Of a stretch of DNA of 64,000 nt, positions 16,220 through 26,148 are shown one piece after another. Source of the DNA: an uncultured bacterium (lineage in GTDB: Bacteria > Desulfobacterota > Binatia > UBA1149 > CAITLU01); contig CAITLU010000021.1 in the NCBI GenBank assembly GCA_903893315.1, positions 24,346-88,345 of the forward strand, in the 5' to 3' direction. The notes under the pieces were generated by a model, which had not been told where the DNA came from, ran no database searches, and worked only from the letters and a program-made list of their open reading frames with translations. The position numbers were made by a program, and so were the translations under genes. Positions within the stretch are counted from its first letter, which is position 1. Each line of letters opens with the position of its first letter.

Positions 16220-19200
16220 CTGGTTTCTCCGTGGTCGGTTGTGGCCTGCGCCGGCGCGAGGCGAGGAAAGCGTTCGCGAAGTTCCGAGCAGGCGCGATCT
16301 GCCTCAGCGCGCAGCAGCGGCAGGATGCCGGCAGCTTCGTCGAGGCGGCCGGCGCGGGCGGCATCCTGCATCGAGGACGACAGCGACGACAGCGCACGCG
16401 CGCCGAGGTTGCCGCTCTCTGATTTGAGGTCGTGGGCGATGTGCGCCACGCGCGCTTCGTCGCCGGTGACGAGCATTGAACTCATTTCGTCGACTGCGTT
16501 CGGGGTCTTGTCGAGGAACATTGACACCAGTGGCTCGAGCAAGGCATGGCTCGGTGACTCCAGGGCACGAAGCGTCGCGAGCACGCGGTCGTCGATGGCA
16601 GGTGCGCGTTCTTCCGTGACCAGTGACTGAGTTTCGGCCGCAACTGCTTGGGCGGGAGCGCGGGTTTTGCGAAGGTTGCGGTTGACTACCGCGACGAGTT
16701 CCTCGTACAGCAGCGGCTTCGACATGTAGTCATCCATGCCTGCTTCGAGGCAGCGCTCGCGGTCACCCGCTACGGCATAGGCCGTCATTGCGACCACCGG
16801 CGTTCTGGTGGCCTGTGTCGCCTGCTCGATGCGACGGATAGCGCGGGTCGCTTCGAAGCCGTCTTTGCCGGGCATCTGACAATCCATCAGCACCAGCGCG
16901 TAGCGGGTGCTACCAAAGGCAGCGACCGCCTCGTCGCCGTTGTTCGCGATGTTGACGCTGTGGCCGAGGCGCCGCAGCATCGCTACCACGACCTCCTGGT
17001 TGGCGGCGTTGTCCTCGGCGATCAGGATGCGCGCGGACGGAGCCGGACTCGATATTGCCGGAGTGCCAGCAGCGGCGGGTACCTCAGCAGCGGCGCCGCA
17101 CAAGTTTACCGGAACCGTGAACACGAAGGTGCTGCCGGGGAGGTCGCTTTCAATGCGGACATCGCCGCCCATCCGGCGGGCGAGTTCGCGCGCTATCGTC
17201 AGCCCCAGTCCGCTGCCGCCGAAGCGGCGCGTGGTCGACGCATCGGCCTGGGTGAAGGGCATGAACACTGACTCGTGCTTGTCTTCGGGAATGCCGATGC
17301 CGGTGTCGTGCACCCGCAGCACCAGACGGATGGCTCCGTCGCCCAGGACATCAGCGTCAACGGAAACGACGACTGCGCCTTCTTCGGTGAACTTGATGGC
17401 GTTGCTGATCAGGTTGGAGAGCACCTGCTGTACACGTCCGGAATCGCCCAGCACCGCGCGCGGCACGTTGCTGGCAATCCTGGTCTTGAGCTTGATTCTC
17501 TTGTCTTTGGCTTCGAGCGAAAACAGTTCCAGGACGTGGTCGAGCACTTGGTGAGGACTGAAGCGGTGGTGCTCCAACTCGATCGCGCCGGCCTCGACCT
17601 TGGAGAAGTCGATGATCTCGTTGATCAGGCGCAGCAGCAGCAGACCCGACTGGCGGATACGTTGGAGGTAGCGGCGCTGCTCCTCGGTCAGTCTGTCGTC
17701 GAGCAGCATGGTCGTCATGCCGAGGATCGGATTGAGCGGCGTGCGGATCTCGTGGCTCATCGTCGCCAGAAAGCGTGTCTTGGCATCGCTGGCGGCCTCG
17801 GCGGCCTCTTTCGCCGTGGCCAGTTCTAACTCAGCCTGCTTGCGTTCGGTGATGTCACGCACGAAGGCGGCGAACTCTACCTCACCGGCGTCGGTCAGCG
17901 CGGTCATCGACAGTTCGATCGGGAATTCGTGTCCGTCACGGTGGACGGCCCGCACTTCAACGTGCCGATTGGTCAGTGAGTCGCGCCCGGCGGCGTGGTA
18001 ACTGCCCAGTGCCCGCAGGTAATCGCTGCGGTGGGTCGGTGGAAAAACGGTGTCGGCCAGCGAGACGCCGAGCATCTCCTCGGCGTCGTAGCCGAAGAGC
18101 CGGGCAGCGCGCTTGTTCCAGCCCTTGACGCGGCCGGCGGTGTCTATCGAAATTACGCCGTCGAGGGCGGAGTCGAGGATCAACTGCGTGCGCGTCTCGC
18201 TGGCGCGCAGCGCCGCTTCCGATCGACGCCGTTCGAGAAACTGACTTATTTGGCTCGCCAGCGCCAGCAGCAGTTCCTCGGTCTCTGGATCGCTGCTTCG
18301 CTTCTCGCGGGAGAAGAACTCCAGAACGCCCGAGACTGAGTCGCCGGTGCGGAGCGGCAGCGCCACGCCGGAGTTGAGTCCGACGCGGGCGGCGCACTCG
18401 CCACGGACAAAACCGGTGAGGAGAGACAGATCCGGTGTCCAAGTCACCGTGCCGCCGGTCCACGTTTGACCAGGCTGTCCGGTGTTTGTTTCAAAAAGCG
18501 TCGTTCGCGTCACTTCGGTGAAGTCCGCGAATCGCTCCTCTGCGTTCGTCCACGTGCAGTTGCAGATGAGCTTGGACCCGTTCGGCTGCTTGGTCCACCA
18601 AACACCTACGTCCCACCCGAGGATCTCGCAGAGCGAACGCAGCAGGACAGGCGCTGCGGTCTTGTCTAACGACAGTGAGTCGGCCAACGAGCGGGTTATG
18701 AGGAGTTGCGTGGCCAGGGCCTGCTCGTAACGCTTGCGCTTGGTCACATCGAGCATTATGCCCGAAACGCGCAGAGCGCGGCCCGACTTGTCTCTTGCGG
18801 TGACGCGGCCGGTAGAATGAAGCCAACGCCAAACCCCGCTCTTGGTGAGCATACGAAATTCGCATTCGTACATCGGCGTGTCTCCGCGCAGGTGGGCGGC
18901 GATCTGGGAGAGGCTGCGCTCGCGGTCGTCGGGATGCAGGAGTCGCCGCCAGCGGTTACCGCTTGGTGAGATTTCGTCCAGTTCGTACCCGAGTACGATG
19001 GCCAAGCGGTCGTCGCTGACGATCTTGTCGGTATCAATGTCCCACTCCCAGATGACGACGTTGGCTCCATCGACAGCTAACCGGAGCCGCTCGCGGCTCT
19101 CGCGCAGTTCCTCCTGGGCGGCGCGGCGGTCGCGGATGTCGTGCACGAAAGCATGGAAGGTAGTCTGTCCACGGTCGCGAACCGCCGATATCGCCAACTC

Positions 19201-19965
19201 GACAGGGAACTCATTCCCTTGGCGATCCATGGCGATCACCTCGGTTCGACGCTCAAAGGCGACTTCCTCACTGGTCGCGTGGAAACGCGCAAGCCATTGA
19301 AAATGAACATCGCGCTGGGACTCGGGAATTACCGTTTCGTCGAGGGGGCGGCCGATGGCTTCCTCGGCCGTCCAGCCGAACAAGCGCTCGGCCTGCGAGT
19401 TCCACGCGGTGATGGTGCCCGTCGCGTCCATCGAGACCACCGCGTCGAGGCAAGTGTCGATGATGCGCCGCACGCGTTCTTCGCTGCGCTGCAGCGCGAT
19501 GTGCTCTTGCCCGAGTTCCTCGGCCAGCTTGCGCGTGTCGTCGAGAGCGACGTTCTTGGCCTGGAGCAGGAACAGCAGGTCGGGTGTCGCGACGTGAGGA
19601 GGAAAGTCCGCCATCGTCAGCCCGTAACGGTCGAGCTCGGCGACCTCGGTTACCCAGGGGAACCCGAGGAAGATCATCGACTCGCCGTCGCCTGCGAGTA
19701 TCTGGCCTCTCATTCGCATCTGCATCGGCAGACATTCGACCAGGAAGATCGAGTTGGCGCGTTCGTGCATGGCGTTCCAATCGAGCGGAACGCGAGGCCT
19801 CACCTGACAGAACAGTTCGTCGAACGCGGCCCCGGTTGCCACGGACGGGCAGACGCGGTTCCACGCCGGACCTGCTTCGACGATACGCAGAGCGCGATCG
19901 AAGGCGACCAGGAACGGGAACAGCGCGGCCAATTGCGCCGCGGACGGTGGAGCGGATGGATTCAT
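16216..19965 (-). CDS. H-NOX-associated hybrid histidine kinase (HNOBA-PAS-PAS-GAF-PAS-HisKA-HATPase-REC-Hpt)
   Basis: A 1249-residue soluble phosphorelay kinase. Residues 1-150 match the HNOBA domain found with heme-NO-binding proteins: [17 protein letters not shown] near the start, [20 protein letters not shown] near 120-140. Then come two PAS/PAC units (about 165-410), a GAF-like region (about 415-580), a third PAS (about 585-710), HisKA with His738 ([11 protein letters not shown]), HATPase ([17 protein letters not shown]), a receiver with Asp1028 ([11 protein letters not shown]) and a C-terminal Hpt with His1178 ([12 protein letters not shown]). There is no DNA-binding output, so phosphate must pass to a separate response regulator. 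It overlaps the H-NOX stop and the rfbA start by four bases each. Confidence 0.93.
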   Translation of the reverse strand: MNPSAPPSAAQLAALFPFLVAFDRALRIVEAGPAWNRVCPSVATGAAFDELFCQVRPRVPLDWNAMHERANSIFLVECLPMQMRMRGQILAGDGESMIFLGFPWVTEVAELDRYGLTMADFPPHVATPDLLFLLQAKNVALDDTRKLAEELGQEHIALQRSEERVRRIIDTCLDAVVSMDATGTITAWNSQAERLFGWTAEEAIGRPLDETVIPESQRDVHFQWLARFHATSEEVAFERRTEVIAMDRQGNEFPVELAISAVRDRGQTTFHAFVHDIRDRRAAQEELRESRERLRLAVDGANVVIWEWDIDTDKIVSDDRLAIVLGYELDEISPSGNRWRRLLHPDDRERSLSQIAAHLRGDTPMYECEFRMLTKSGVWRWLHSTGRVTARDKSGRALRVSGIMLDVTKRKRYEQALATQLLITRSLADSLSLDKTAAPVLLRSLCEILGWDVGVWWTKQPNGSKLICNCTWTNAEERFADFTEVTRTTLFETNTGQPGQTWTGGTVTWTPDLSLLTGFVRGECAARVGLNSGVALPLRTGDSVSGVLEFFSREKRSSDPETEELLLALASQISQFLERRRSEAALRASETRTQLILDSALDGVISIDTAGRVKGWNKRAARLFGYDAEEMLGVSLADTVFPPTHRSDYLRALGSYHAAGRDSLTNRHVEVRAVHRDGHEFPIELSMTALTDAGEVEFAAFVRDITERKQAELELATAKEAAEAASDAKTRFLATMSHEIRTPLNPILGMTTMLLDDRLTEEQRRYLQRIRQSGLLLLRLINEIIDFSKVEAGAIELEHHRFSPHQVLDHVLELFSLEAKDKRIKLKTRIASNVPRAVLGDSGRVQQVLSNLISNAIKFTEEGAVVVSVDADVLGDGAIRLVLRVHDTGIGIPEDKHESVFMPFTQADASTTRRFGGSGLGLTIARELARRMGGDVRIESDLPGSTFVFTVPVNLCGAAAEVPAAAGTPAISSPAPSARILIAEDNAANQEVVVAMLRRLGHSVNIANNGDEAVAAFGSTRYALVLMDCQMPGKDGFEATRAIRRIEQATQATRTPVVAMTAYAVAGDRERCLEAGMDDYMSKPLLYEELVAVVNRNLRKTRAPAQAVAAETQSLVTEERAPAIDDRVLATLRALESPSHALLEPLVSMFLDKTPNAVDEMSSMLVTGDEARVAHIAHDLKSESGNLGARALSSLSSSMQDAARAGRLDEAAGILPLLRAEADRACSELRERFPRLAPAQATTDHGETR

Positions 19966-20516
19966 GCCGGCGCCCTGAACTTCACGTCGAATTCATCGTG
20001 TTCGGCGCCGTCCTCGCGGCGGGCTGTGTGAGCGATCGCGACTTCGGTGTCGAACATGCGGCCTAGCCCGCGCAGCAGACCGATCACCATCGGAGCGAGC
20101 GCCGGCCGTGTCGATTGATAGTGCAGGCGCAGCGAGCAGTCGGTGACGTCGGTGCACCAGAACGACGGCGGCTCCAGACGCGGGAACGTCAGCGCCACGC
20201 GTGTGTGCAGGTCGTGGAGATTGAGCAGAAATTCGCGGAAGCTCGACCCGCCCAGGGCCAGCAGTTCGCCGTATCCCTGGCGCGCCGTGTAAAGGGTCCA
20301 GTGCTCGCCGAAAGCTTCGAGCAGCGAATCGGCCGCCACGCCGAGCTCACTACTGGCAGCGGCGACCAGATCGTAGGTCACCTTGTCGGGATAGGCGTCC
20401 ATTCCTACGAAGACCTTGATGTCCACTCCGGCTCTGCGCCGAATGCGTTCCCACGCTTCGTCGCCGTAGTTCCTGCGCAGCAGTTCTTCGACCGCCTTGT
20501 TCACCATTCCGTACAT
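19962..20516 (-). CDS. H-NOX heme nitric oxide/oxygen sensor protein
   Basis: A 184-residue stand-alone H-NOX. The start MYGMVNKAVEELLRRNYG is canonical. His104 in HDLHTRV fits the proximal heme ligand, and Tyr133, Ser135 and Arg137 (YQSTR) form the propionate-binding YxSxR motif. Pro112 in TFPRLEPPSF follows the family pattern. The family binds NO (some also O2) on a ferrous heme and controls a partner protein. ATG 20516 follows AAGGAA and overlaps the upstream stop by one base (TGATG). Its own stop overlaps the start of the HNOBA kinase, its evident partner. Confidence 0.95.
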   Translation of the reverse strand: MYGMVNKAVEELLRRNYGDEAWERIRRRAGVDIKVFVGMDAYPDKVTYDLVAAASSELGVAADSLLEAFGEHWTLYTARQGYGELLALGGSSFREFLLNLHDLHTRVALTFPRLEPPSFWCTDVTDCSLRLHYQSTRPALAPMVIGLLRGLGRMFDTEVAIAHTARREDGAEHDEFDVKFRAPA

Positions 20517-21991
20517 CAGATTCCTTGACGCGCCGAAGCCTTGGTGGCGCTGAGCGCTGGAGTCACAGGGTTGCCCATTTTTGCACCTGTCGCGACCCAC
20601 GCGCGGCGGGTCAGCAGCAGTGGCGCCGCCCGCAGCAGCAGGGCTGCGTCGGCGGTGGGGCTGCGCAGGCCTGCGTAGCCGCCCTCGACTACTCTCTTTT
20701 CGTCACTGTTCGCGGTGTTGGCAAGGTCGGTGAGCCAGGGACCCACCAGTCCTGCGGGAGCATCTTCCCGGCGACGCTGCCAGGGCTCGCGCAGGGTCTC
20801 GATCTCGGCGGGTGCCAGAGGTTCGACGCCGACCAGGCGCAGGCGCCCGCTGACGACTGCGAGCAGACGCGGAAGATGGCGAAGGACCGGCACGGCGGTT
20901 GCCCACTCCAAGGTCTGGAAGTCGCGGTCCGCCCCGCGCGGTCTGCCCGCGACGTTGCCGCGCAGTCGCATCGTTCGCAGCGGTTGCGCCGGAGAAGCGA
21001 GCGTTGAGACGAGCAGTGCCGCGAGCCACAGCGGTGCCGACGCGATCAGCAGCGCCAGCCCCGCCGCGCGATGCGTGAGATCGCCGGCACGTCTGGCCAC
21101 GACACCGGCATCGAGCTCCGCGACCAGCAGACCGTCGGCGACCGCAACCGGATCTTCGCCGCCGACCGGCAGAAGGAAATCGCCCCACACGATGGTGTCG
21201 CTCAACGTGACCATGCGTCCGACGTAACTGCCGGGCAGCACCACGCAGCGCTCGAGAGCAGCCCCGCGATCTATCACCGAGTCTTCGCCGATCATTACGG
21301 GACCGCGCAGGCGCACTCCAGGTTCGATGTCGCTGCGCGCACCGATCCACGCCGCGCCCTCGATGTCGTCGCTGTCGAGGCGCGCGTTACGGCCGACGCG
21401 AACTCCCGGTGCCAGTTCACGACCGGGCAGCACCAGTGCCTCGAAGCGACCTTCGACGATGGCGAGGCTTGCCGAGTGGAACGCGCGCGCCGAGTCGATC
21501 TCGATTGCTGTGCCGGTCATTTCGACGTCGTCGATGCTGCACTCTCGCGACTCGTGCCCGCAGCGAACGATCGCGAGACCCGTGTCGCGACCGTCGACGC
21601 TGGCACGCAGCGCCGCGGCGTTGTTGCTGCCAGCCGCAGCAACGAGCGCGGCAGCCATCGGTGTGCGCAGTACCTCGGCGCGAACGAGCAGGTACTCGTC
21701 ACCGAGAAAGGTATTCAGTCTGGCAACCACAGCTTCGACGCTGTCGACAGGCCTTACGAAGGTGTAGCGGACGTCGAGCCCGAAGCGGACACCATCGCCG
21801 ATTTCGAGTTCGATCGCGTCGGCACCGTCGGCGACGGCGATCACGACCTCGCGGATGCCGGCGGCCGAGAGATCGTCGAGGGTGTGGCCGAGCAGCGGCC
21901 GGCCGCCCATCGGCAGCAGGGCGGTGCAGGTAGCGCCCGGCAGAGCGTCGAGCCAGGCCGCAGGCGTGTGAGCGAGAACCAGGGCTTTCAT
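20516..21991 (-). CDS. nucleotidyltransferase-like / beta-helix / degenerate sugar-transferase fusion
   Basis: A 491-residue protein. The N-terminus (about 1-190) resembles sugar-nucleotide transferases (LLPMGGRPLLGHTLDDLSAAGIREVVIAV) but lacks the GGxGTR signature, so catalysis is doubtful. Residues of about 215-300 form a left-handed beta-helix (IEPGVRLRGPVMIGEDSVI). The C-terminal third resembles a bacterial sugar transferase (PF02397): one membrane segment (LALLIASAPLWLAALLV), then HLPRLLAVVSGRLRLVGVEP in place of DELPQLWNVLxGDMSLVGPRP. The catalytic Asp-Glu is replaced by Arg-His. It may be a scaffold or regulatory subunit. It overlaps rfbB by four bases and H-NOX by one. Confidence 0.7.
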   Translation of the reverse strand: MKALVLAHTPAAWLDALPGATCTALLPMGGRPLLGHTLDDLSAAGIREVVIAVADGADAIELEIGDGVRFGLDVRYTFVRPVDSVEAVVARLNTFLGDEYLLVRAEVLRTPMAAALVAAAGSNNAAALRASVDGRDTGLAIVRCGHESRECSIDDVEMTGTAIEIDSARAFHSASLAIVEGRFEALVLPGRELAPGVRVGRNARLDSDDIEGAAWIGARSDIEPGVRLRGPVMIGEDSVIDRGAALERCVVLPGSYVGRMVTLSDTIVWGDFLLPVGGEDPVAVADGLLVAELDAGVVARRAGDLTHRAAGLALLIASAPLWLAALLVSTLASPAQPLRTMRLRGNVAGRPRGADRDFQTLEWATAVPVLRHLPRLLAVVSGRLRLVGVEPLAPAEIETLREPWQRRREDAPAGLVGPWLTDLANTANSDEKRVVEGGYAGLRSPTADAALLLRAAPLLLTRRAWVATGAKMGNPVTPALSATKASARQGI

Positions 21992-23085
21992 GCCGCCTCC
22001 GTCGCTGGCGCGAGTCCCAGGCGCGTACGTTCGTAACCGCCTTCGGCGACGGCCCTGCACCAATCGAGGTTGGAGAGGTACCAGGCCACCGTGCGGCGCA
22101 GGCCCGAATCGAAATCGTGGCGCGGTGTCCAGCCAAGTTCGGTCCTGATGCGCGTGGCATCGATCGCGTAGCGTCGGTCGTGGCCGGGACGGTCGGCGAC
22201 GAAGGTCTTCAGCCCTGCGTAGCTGGTCAGTCCGCGCGCCCTGAGCTTGGCGTTGTGCGCCGCCGGAGCCAGCTCGTCGAGCGCGGCGCACAGCGTGTCG
22301 ACGACCTGCAGGTTGGTCCTCTCGCAGTTGCCGCCGACGTTGTACTGACGGCCGGGAGTTCCATTTTGCAGCACCCGCAGGATGGCTTCGCAGTGGTCTT
22401 CGACGAACAGCCAGTCGCGCACGTTGCCGCCGTCGCCGTAGATCGGAAGCGGTTTGGCCTCCAGCGCGTTCAGGATCATCAGCGGGATCAGTTTTTCGGG
22501 GAACTGACGGGGTCCGTAGTTGTTCGAGCAGTTGGTGGTCAGCGTGGCCAGCCCGAATGTCTCGTGCCAGGCGCGCACGAAATGATCGGCAGCGGCCTTC
22601 GACGCAGCGTAAGGCGAGTTGGGCGCGTACGGCGTCGTCTCGCTGAAGGCGCCGGTGGCACCCAGGCTGCCGTAGACCTCGTCGGTGGAGACTTGCAGGA
22701 AGCGCGTGCGGCCCGAGGTCTCGGTGTCGGTGAGGCGCGTGGCGGCACGCAACGCTTCGAGCAACTCGAAGGTGCCGCTGACGTTGGTGCGCAGGAACTC
22801 GCCCGGCCCGTCTATCGAACGGTCGACGTGGGATTCAGCGGCGAAGTTCACCACCCACAGAGGCCGCCTGGCCGCCATCAGTTCGCGCATCGCGCGGCCG
22901 TCGGCGATGTCGGCCCGAACGAACTCGAAGCGCGGGTACTTCGCGAACTCGTCGAAATTGAGCGGTGAGCCGGCGTAGGTGAGCTTGTCGACGACTACCA
23001 TACGCATCGACGTGGCGCCCAGCGCGATTGGTACGAAGCTCGATCCGATGAAGCCGGCGGCGCCGGTGACGATGATGGTTTCCAT
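21988..23085 (-). CDS. rfbB: dTDP-glucose 4,6-dehydratase
   Basis: A 365-residue extended SDR. It has the NAD motif TGAAGFIGS at residues 7-15, NFAAESHVDRSIDGP, the catalytic region STDEVYG with YAASK (Tyr and Lys), and NNYGPRQFPEKLIP, all RmlB hallmarks. It converts dTDP-glucose to dTDP-4-keto-6-deoxyglucose. The ATG at 23085 follows AGGAGAA; the long frame upstream is antisense shadow. It sits between the PGT-GT26-PGT gene and the nucleotidyltransferase-like fusion, and its stop overlaps the next start by four bases. Confidence 0.96.
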   Translation of the reverse strand: METIIVTGAAGFIGSSFVPIALGATSMRMVVVDKLTYAGSPLNFDEFAKYPRFEFVRADIADGRAMRELMAARRPLWVVNFAAESHVDRSIDGPGEFLRTNVSGTFELLEALRAATRLTDTETSGRTRFLQVSTDEVYGSLGATGAFSETTPYAPNSPYAASKAAADHFVRAWHETFGLATLTTNCSNNYGPRQFPEKLIPLMILNALEAKPLPIYGDGGNVRDWLFVEDHCEAILRVLQNGTPGRQYNVGGNCERTNLQVVDTLCAALDELAPAAHNAKLRARGLTSYAGLKTFVADRPGHDRRYAIDATRIRTELGWTPRHDFDSGLRRTVAWYLSNLDWCRAVAEGGYERTRLGLAPATEAA

Positions 23086-23108
23086 GGCAAGGTTCTCCTG
23101 TTGTCGCT

Positions 23109-25100
23109 TCAGTAGGCGCCGCGCGCACCCAGCACCGCCGGGATGGTTCGCAGCAACAGTTTGATGTCGAGCCACAACGACTGGCTCTCGATGTAATCCA
23201 CGTCCATGCGGACTTGCTGAGGGAAAGGAATCTCGGAGCGACCGGACACCTGCCAGATGCAGGTGATTCCCTGGTCGCCTTCGAGGCGCCGGCGATCCGC
23301 GGGCGAATACCGCGCTACTTCCGAGGGCAGCGGAGGGCGCGGGCCAACCAGCGTCATGTCGCCGGCGAGCACGTTCCAGAGCTGGGGCAGTTCGTCGATC
23401 GACAGGCGGCGGATGACGCGGCCGACGCGGGTCACGCGCGGATCGTTGCGCATCTTGAAGATCACGCCTCCCGCCATTTCGTTTTCGGCTTCGAGTGCGG
23501 CCATGCGCGCCTCGGCGTCGAGGTACATCGAACGGAACTTGAACATGCGGAACTCGCGACCGCCGCGCCCGACGCGAGTCTGACGGAAGAAGATCGCGCC
23601 CGGCGAATCCAGGCGGATCGCGATCATCGTAGCGACCAGCAGCGGCGACAGCACGACCATGGCTGCGGCGGCGGCGAGGATGTCGAGACCGCGCTTGGCG
23701 GCGCGGGCCAGGGCCAGGACCGTGCGGCGAAGCTGGCGTGAGGCGTGAATGCCGGCGATGCGCAGCGAGCGTTGGAAGGGCGAGACCTGCCAGGCAGCCA
23801 GAATCTCGACTTCGTTCGGTTCGCGTTTTTCGGCGCGGGCTTCGGCCCACGCATGCATCAGGAACACCGCGTTGCCGAGCAGGTAACGCTTCCACATCCG
23901 GCGCGGCTCCTGCCACAGACGCCAGCACCACTCGCCGCCGAGTTCGCGCAGCCAGTGGGGCGCGCGCGGGATGCGTCCGGAGTAGAAATCGAAAAGACCG
24001 CCGACGCCGATGCGCACCGGGATAGTGATGCGCTCGCGGTGCCTGGCCAGCCACATTTCCTGGCGCGGCACGCCCATCGCGACCAGCAATATCGAAGCGC
24101 CGGAGCGGTTTATCTCGTCGATAACCGCCGCTTCCTCGGCCTCGGAGAAGAACCCGTCGCGGGTACCCGCGATGCGCAGGCCCGGGAAGCGCGCGGTCAT
24201 CACCGCAGCCGTGGTCGCGGCGACCGTGGGCGCCGCGCCCAGCAGATAGACGGACAGACCTTCGGCCGCAGCCCGTTCGGCCAGCACCGGGAACATGTCG
24301 GTGCCGTTGACGTTGGATTCCAATTCGTAGCCGCGCAATCGCGTCGCCACGCGAATGCCGATGCCGTCGGGGAAGACCCGGTCGGCCGATTGCAGAACGC
24401 CGCGGTAGTTCTCGTTGCCGTGCGCGATGTTCATGCAGTGCGGGTTGACGAACGCGACGTCGGTGCGGCGCGCGGCGGCGGCGCGCGTGGTGATCCAGTC
24501 GACGGCCTCTTCGAGATTGGTATTGGCAACTCGAATGCCGCCCATCGTCAGCTCGGCGGGAGCCGCGACCAGCTTGCGCCGCCGGCTCGTCGTCGAGGCC
24601 AGCGCCGCGCGGCCGAGTAGAGCCAGGCGAGTGGCGAGGCCGGCGTTGCGCAGGAAATCGAGGTCGTCGTCGGTTTCGCAGTCGTAGGCGATGCCCATGC
24701 GGTCGCGCACCGCGTAGCGGGAAACGAGTCCGGGCAGCACGGAGGCACGTTCGGCAGCGACGGTCGCTGTGAGCGCGGCGGCTTCGTCGGCGGCCATCGG
24801 ACGGGGACCGGTCCACGATATGTCGCCGCGCACGACGTTGAAGAGCGTGGCCAGGGATCGTCCGTGTCCGTGGCCGGCGAACTCGAGCAGTTCGAAAGGC
24901 TTGCCTTGGCGGCCTATGCGGCTACGGCGTTCGAGCACGCGGCCACCGCGATTTCTGGCGATGGCGGCGCGCACCGCCATGACGGGAGACGTCAGCGTGA
25001 TCGTCGCGGCGGCCAGGACAAGATCGAAAACGCGCAGGGCCACCGTGGCGGGCGTGCCGCGTTCTTCAGCGGTAAGGGCGATGGGAAGGATTGTCGACAT
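23109..25100 (-). CDS. trimodular PGT-like / WecG-TagA glycosyltransferase / polyprenyl glycosylphosphotransferase
   Basis: A 663-residue fusion. Residues of about 20-175 resemble a bacterial sugar transferase, but the catalytic DELPQLWNV is RSLATLFNV (no Asp-Glu), followed by RGDISWTGPRP. Residues 188-415 are a GT26 WecG/TagA/CpsF domain (VFPDGIGIRVATRLRG, VAMGVPRQEMWLARH). Residues of about 455-663 are an intact phosphoglycosyl transferase: a membrane segment, FKFRSMYLDAEARM, SIDELPQLWNVLAGDMTLVG and ITCIWQVSGRSEI. The C-terminal unit should load the first sugar phosphate onto undecaprenyl phosphate, and the GT26 unit may add the second sugar. The ATG at 25100 follows GGAGAAG. Confidence 0.85.
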   Translation of the reverse strand: MSTILPIALTAEERGTPATVALRVFDLVLAAATITLTSPVMAVRAAIARNRGGRVLERRSRIGRQGKPFELLEFAGHGHGRSLATLFNVVRGDISWTGPRPMAADEAAALTATVAAERASVLPGLVSRYAVRDRMGIAYDCETDDDLDFLRNAGLATRLALLGRAALASTTSRRRKLVAAPAELTMGGIRVANTNLEEAVDWITTRAAAARRTDVAFVNPHCMNIAHGNENYRGVLQSADRVFPDGIGIRVATRLRGYELESNVNGTDMFPVLAERAAAEGLSVYLLGAAPTVAATTAAVMTARFPGLRIAGTRDGFFSEAEEAAVIDEINRSGASILLVAMGVPRQEMWLARHRERITIPVRIGVGGLFDFYSGRIPRAPHWLRELGGEWCWRLWQEPRRMWKRYLLGNAVFLMHAWAEARAEKREPNEVEILAAWQVSPFQRSLRIAGIHASRQLRRTVLALARAAKRGLDILAAAAAMVVLSPLLVATMIAIRLDSPGAIFFRQTRVGRGGREFRMFKFRSMYLDAEARMAALEAENEMAGGVIFKMRNDPRVTRVGRVIRRLSIDELPQLWNVLAGDMTLVGPRPPLPSEVARYSPADRRRLEGDQGITCIWQVSGRSEIPFPQQVRMDVDYIESQSLWLDIKLLLRTIPAVLGARGAY

Positions 25101-25131
25101 GGCTTGCTTCTCCGAATCGTCGCGGTGTGAG

Positions 25132-26148
25132 TTACCAGGGGCGCGCGGGCGAAATGCGTCCGCCGGCGGTTTCGGCCCAGGCCTGGGCCATCAGGGTTAC
25201 CTGGCTCATCGATTCTTCGTAGCGATCGCGCCGCTCCTGCGAAGAGGCCGAGACGTGGCGGCGTGCGCGCAGCCGGTGCCAGGCGCTTTCCAGAGTCGCG
25301 GCGCACCAGGCACCGATCGCGCCGTGATGTTTGCGCCAGTAAAGGAGACCGCTGCGCATCCGCCACAGCGTCAGTTGCGTGCCTTTGCGCGAGACGTTCA
25401 TCGACTGCTGCGTTTTGGAGCAGGCGCCGCCGATGTGCTCGACGACCAGTTCAGGCCAGTACCAGATCTCGTGGCCCGCGGCGCTGATGCGGCGGCACAG
25501 GTCGACTTCCTCGTAGTAGAGGAAGAAGGCCTCGTCGAAGTTGCCGACGGCTTCGAGAATCTCGCGGCGCACGATGACGAAAGCGCCGGGAACCCAGTCG
25601 ACTCTCGCGTCCTGCATCGGATCGGCCCAGGTGCGGTCGAAGCGACCGAAGAAACGCGACTGCGGGAAACGCGCGGCGAGTCCGCTCAGCGTCAGCGCTT
25701 CGTCGACGATGGACGGAAAGCAGCGCGCCGACGGTTGCAGGCTGCCGTCAGGACCGAGCAGGCGCGCACCGGCGGCACCGACTTTCGGACTCGCATCCAT
25801 GCGGGCAACGGCGCGAGCCAGAGTTCCGGGCCTGGCGACCGCGTCGGGATTGAGCAGCAGGACGTAGCGGCCGCGGGCTTTGGCGAAGGCGAGGTTGTTG
25901 GCGGCCGCGAATCCGAGGTTGGCTGCGCTGCGGATCAACCGCACGTGCGGAAACTCGGCGGCAACCATGTCGGCCGAAGCGTCGCGCGAAGCGTTGTCCA
26001 CGACCAGGATCTCCAGTGACAGGTCGCCGGCCTGGGCGTCGACACCTTGAAGACACTTGCGCAGCAGGTCGCTGGTGTTGAACGAGACGACGACGACGGA
26101 GAGGTCGGGGCGCGCGTCACCGGCGCCGGAGGCGGTGGTCGGTTTCAT
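25132..26148 (-). CDS. family 2 glycosyltransferase (rhamnosyltransferase-like)
   Basis: A 338-residue GT2 enzyme. It has SVVVVSFNTSDLLRKCL at the N-terminus, VVDNASRD, NLGFAAANN and LLLNPDAV (the DxD-like NPD motif), then WVPGAFVIVRREIL and DEAFFLYYEEVDLCRRI. The pattern fits WbbL-type rhamnosyltransferases, which suits a dTDP-rhamnose operon, though the sugar is not proven. The C-terminal 60 residues are polar with no membrane segment. Its start overlaps the stop of the upstream GT2 by four bases. Confidence 0.88.
   Translation of the reverse strand: MKPTTASGAGDARPDLSVVVVSFNTSDLLRKCLQGVDAQAGDLSLEILVVDNASRDASADMVAAEFPHVRLIRSAANLGFAAANNLAFAKARGRYVLLLNPDAVARPGTLARAVARMDASPKVGAAGARLLGPDGSLQPSARCFPSIVDEALTLSGLAARFPQSRFFGRFDRTWADPMQDARVDWVPGAFVIVRREILEAVGNFDEAFFLYYEEVDLCRRISAAGHEIWYWPELVVEHIGGACSKTQQSMNVSRKGTQLTLWRMRSGLLYWRKHHGAIGAWCAATLESAWHRLRARRHVSASSQERRDRYEESMSQVTLMAQAWAETAGGRISPARPW

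Noticed and set aside
23086..24816. Upstream extension of the rfbB frame to a 942-codon protein
   Set aside because: The extra part is antisense-type, Arg-rich and overlaps the PGT-GT26-PGT gene; RmlB similarity begins exactly at the ATG at 23085.
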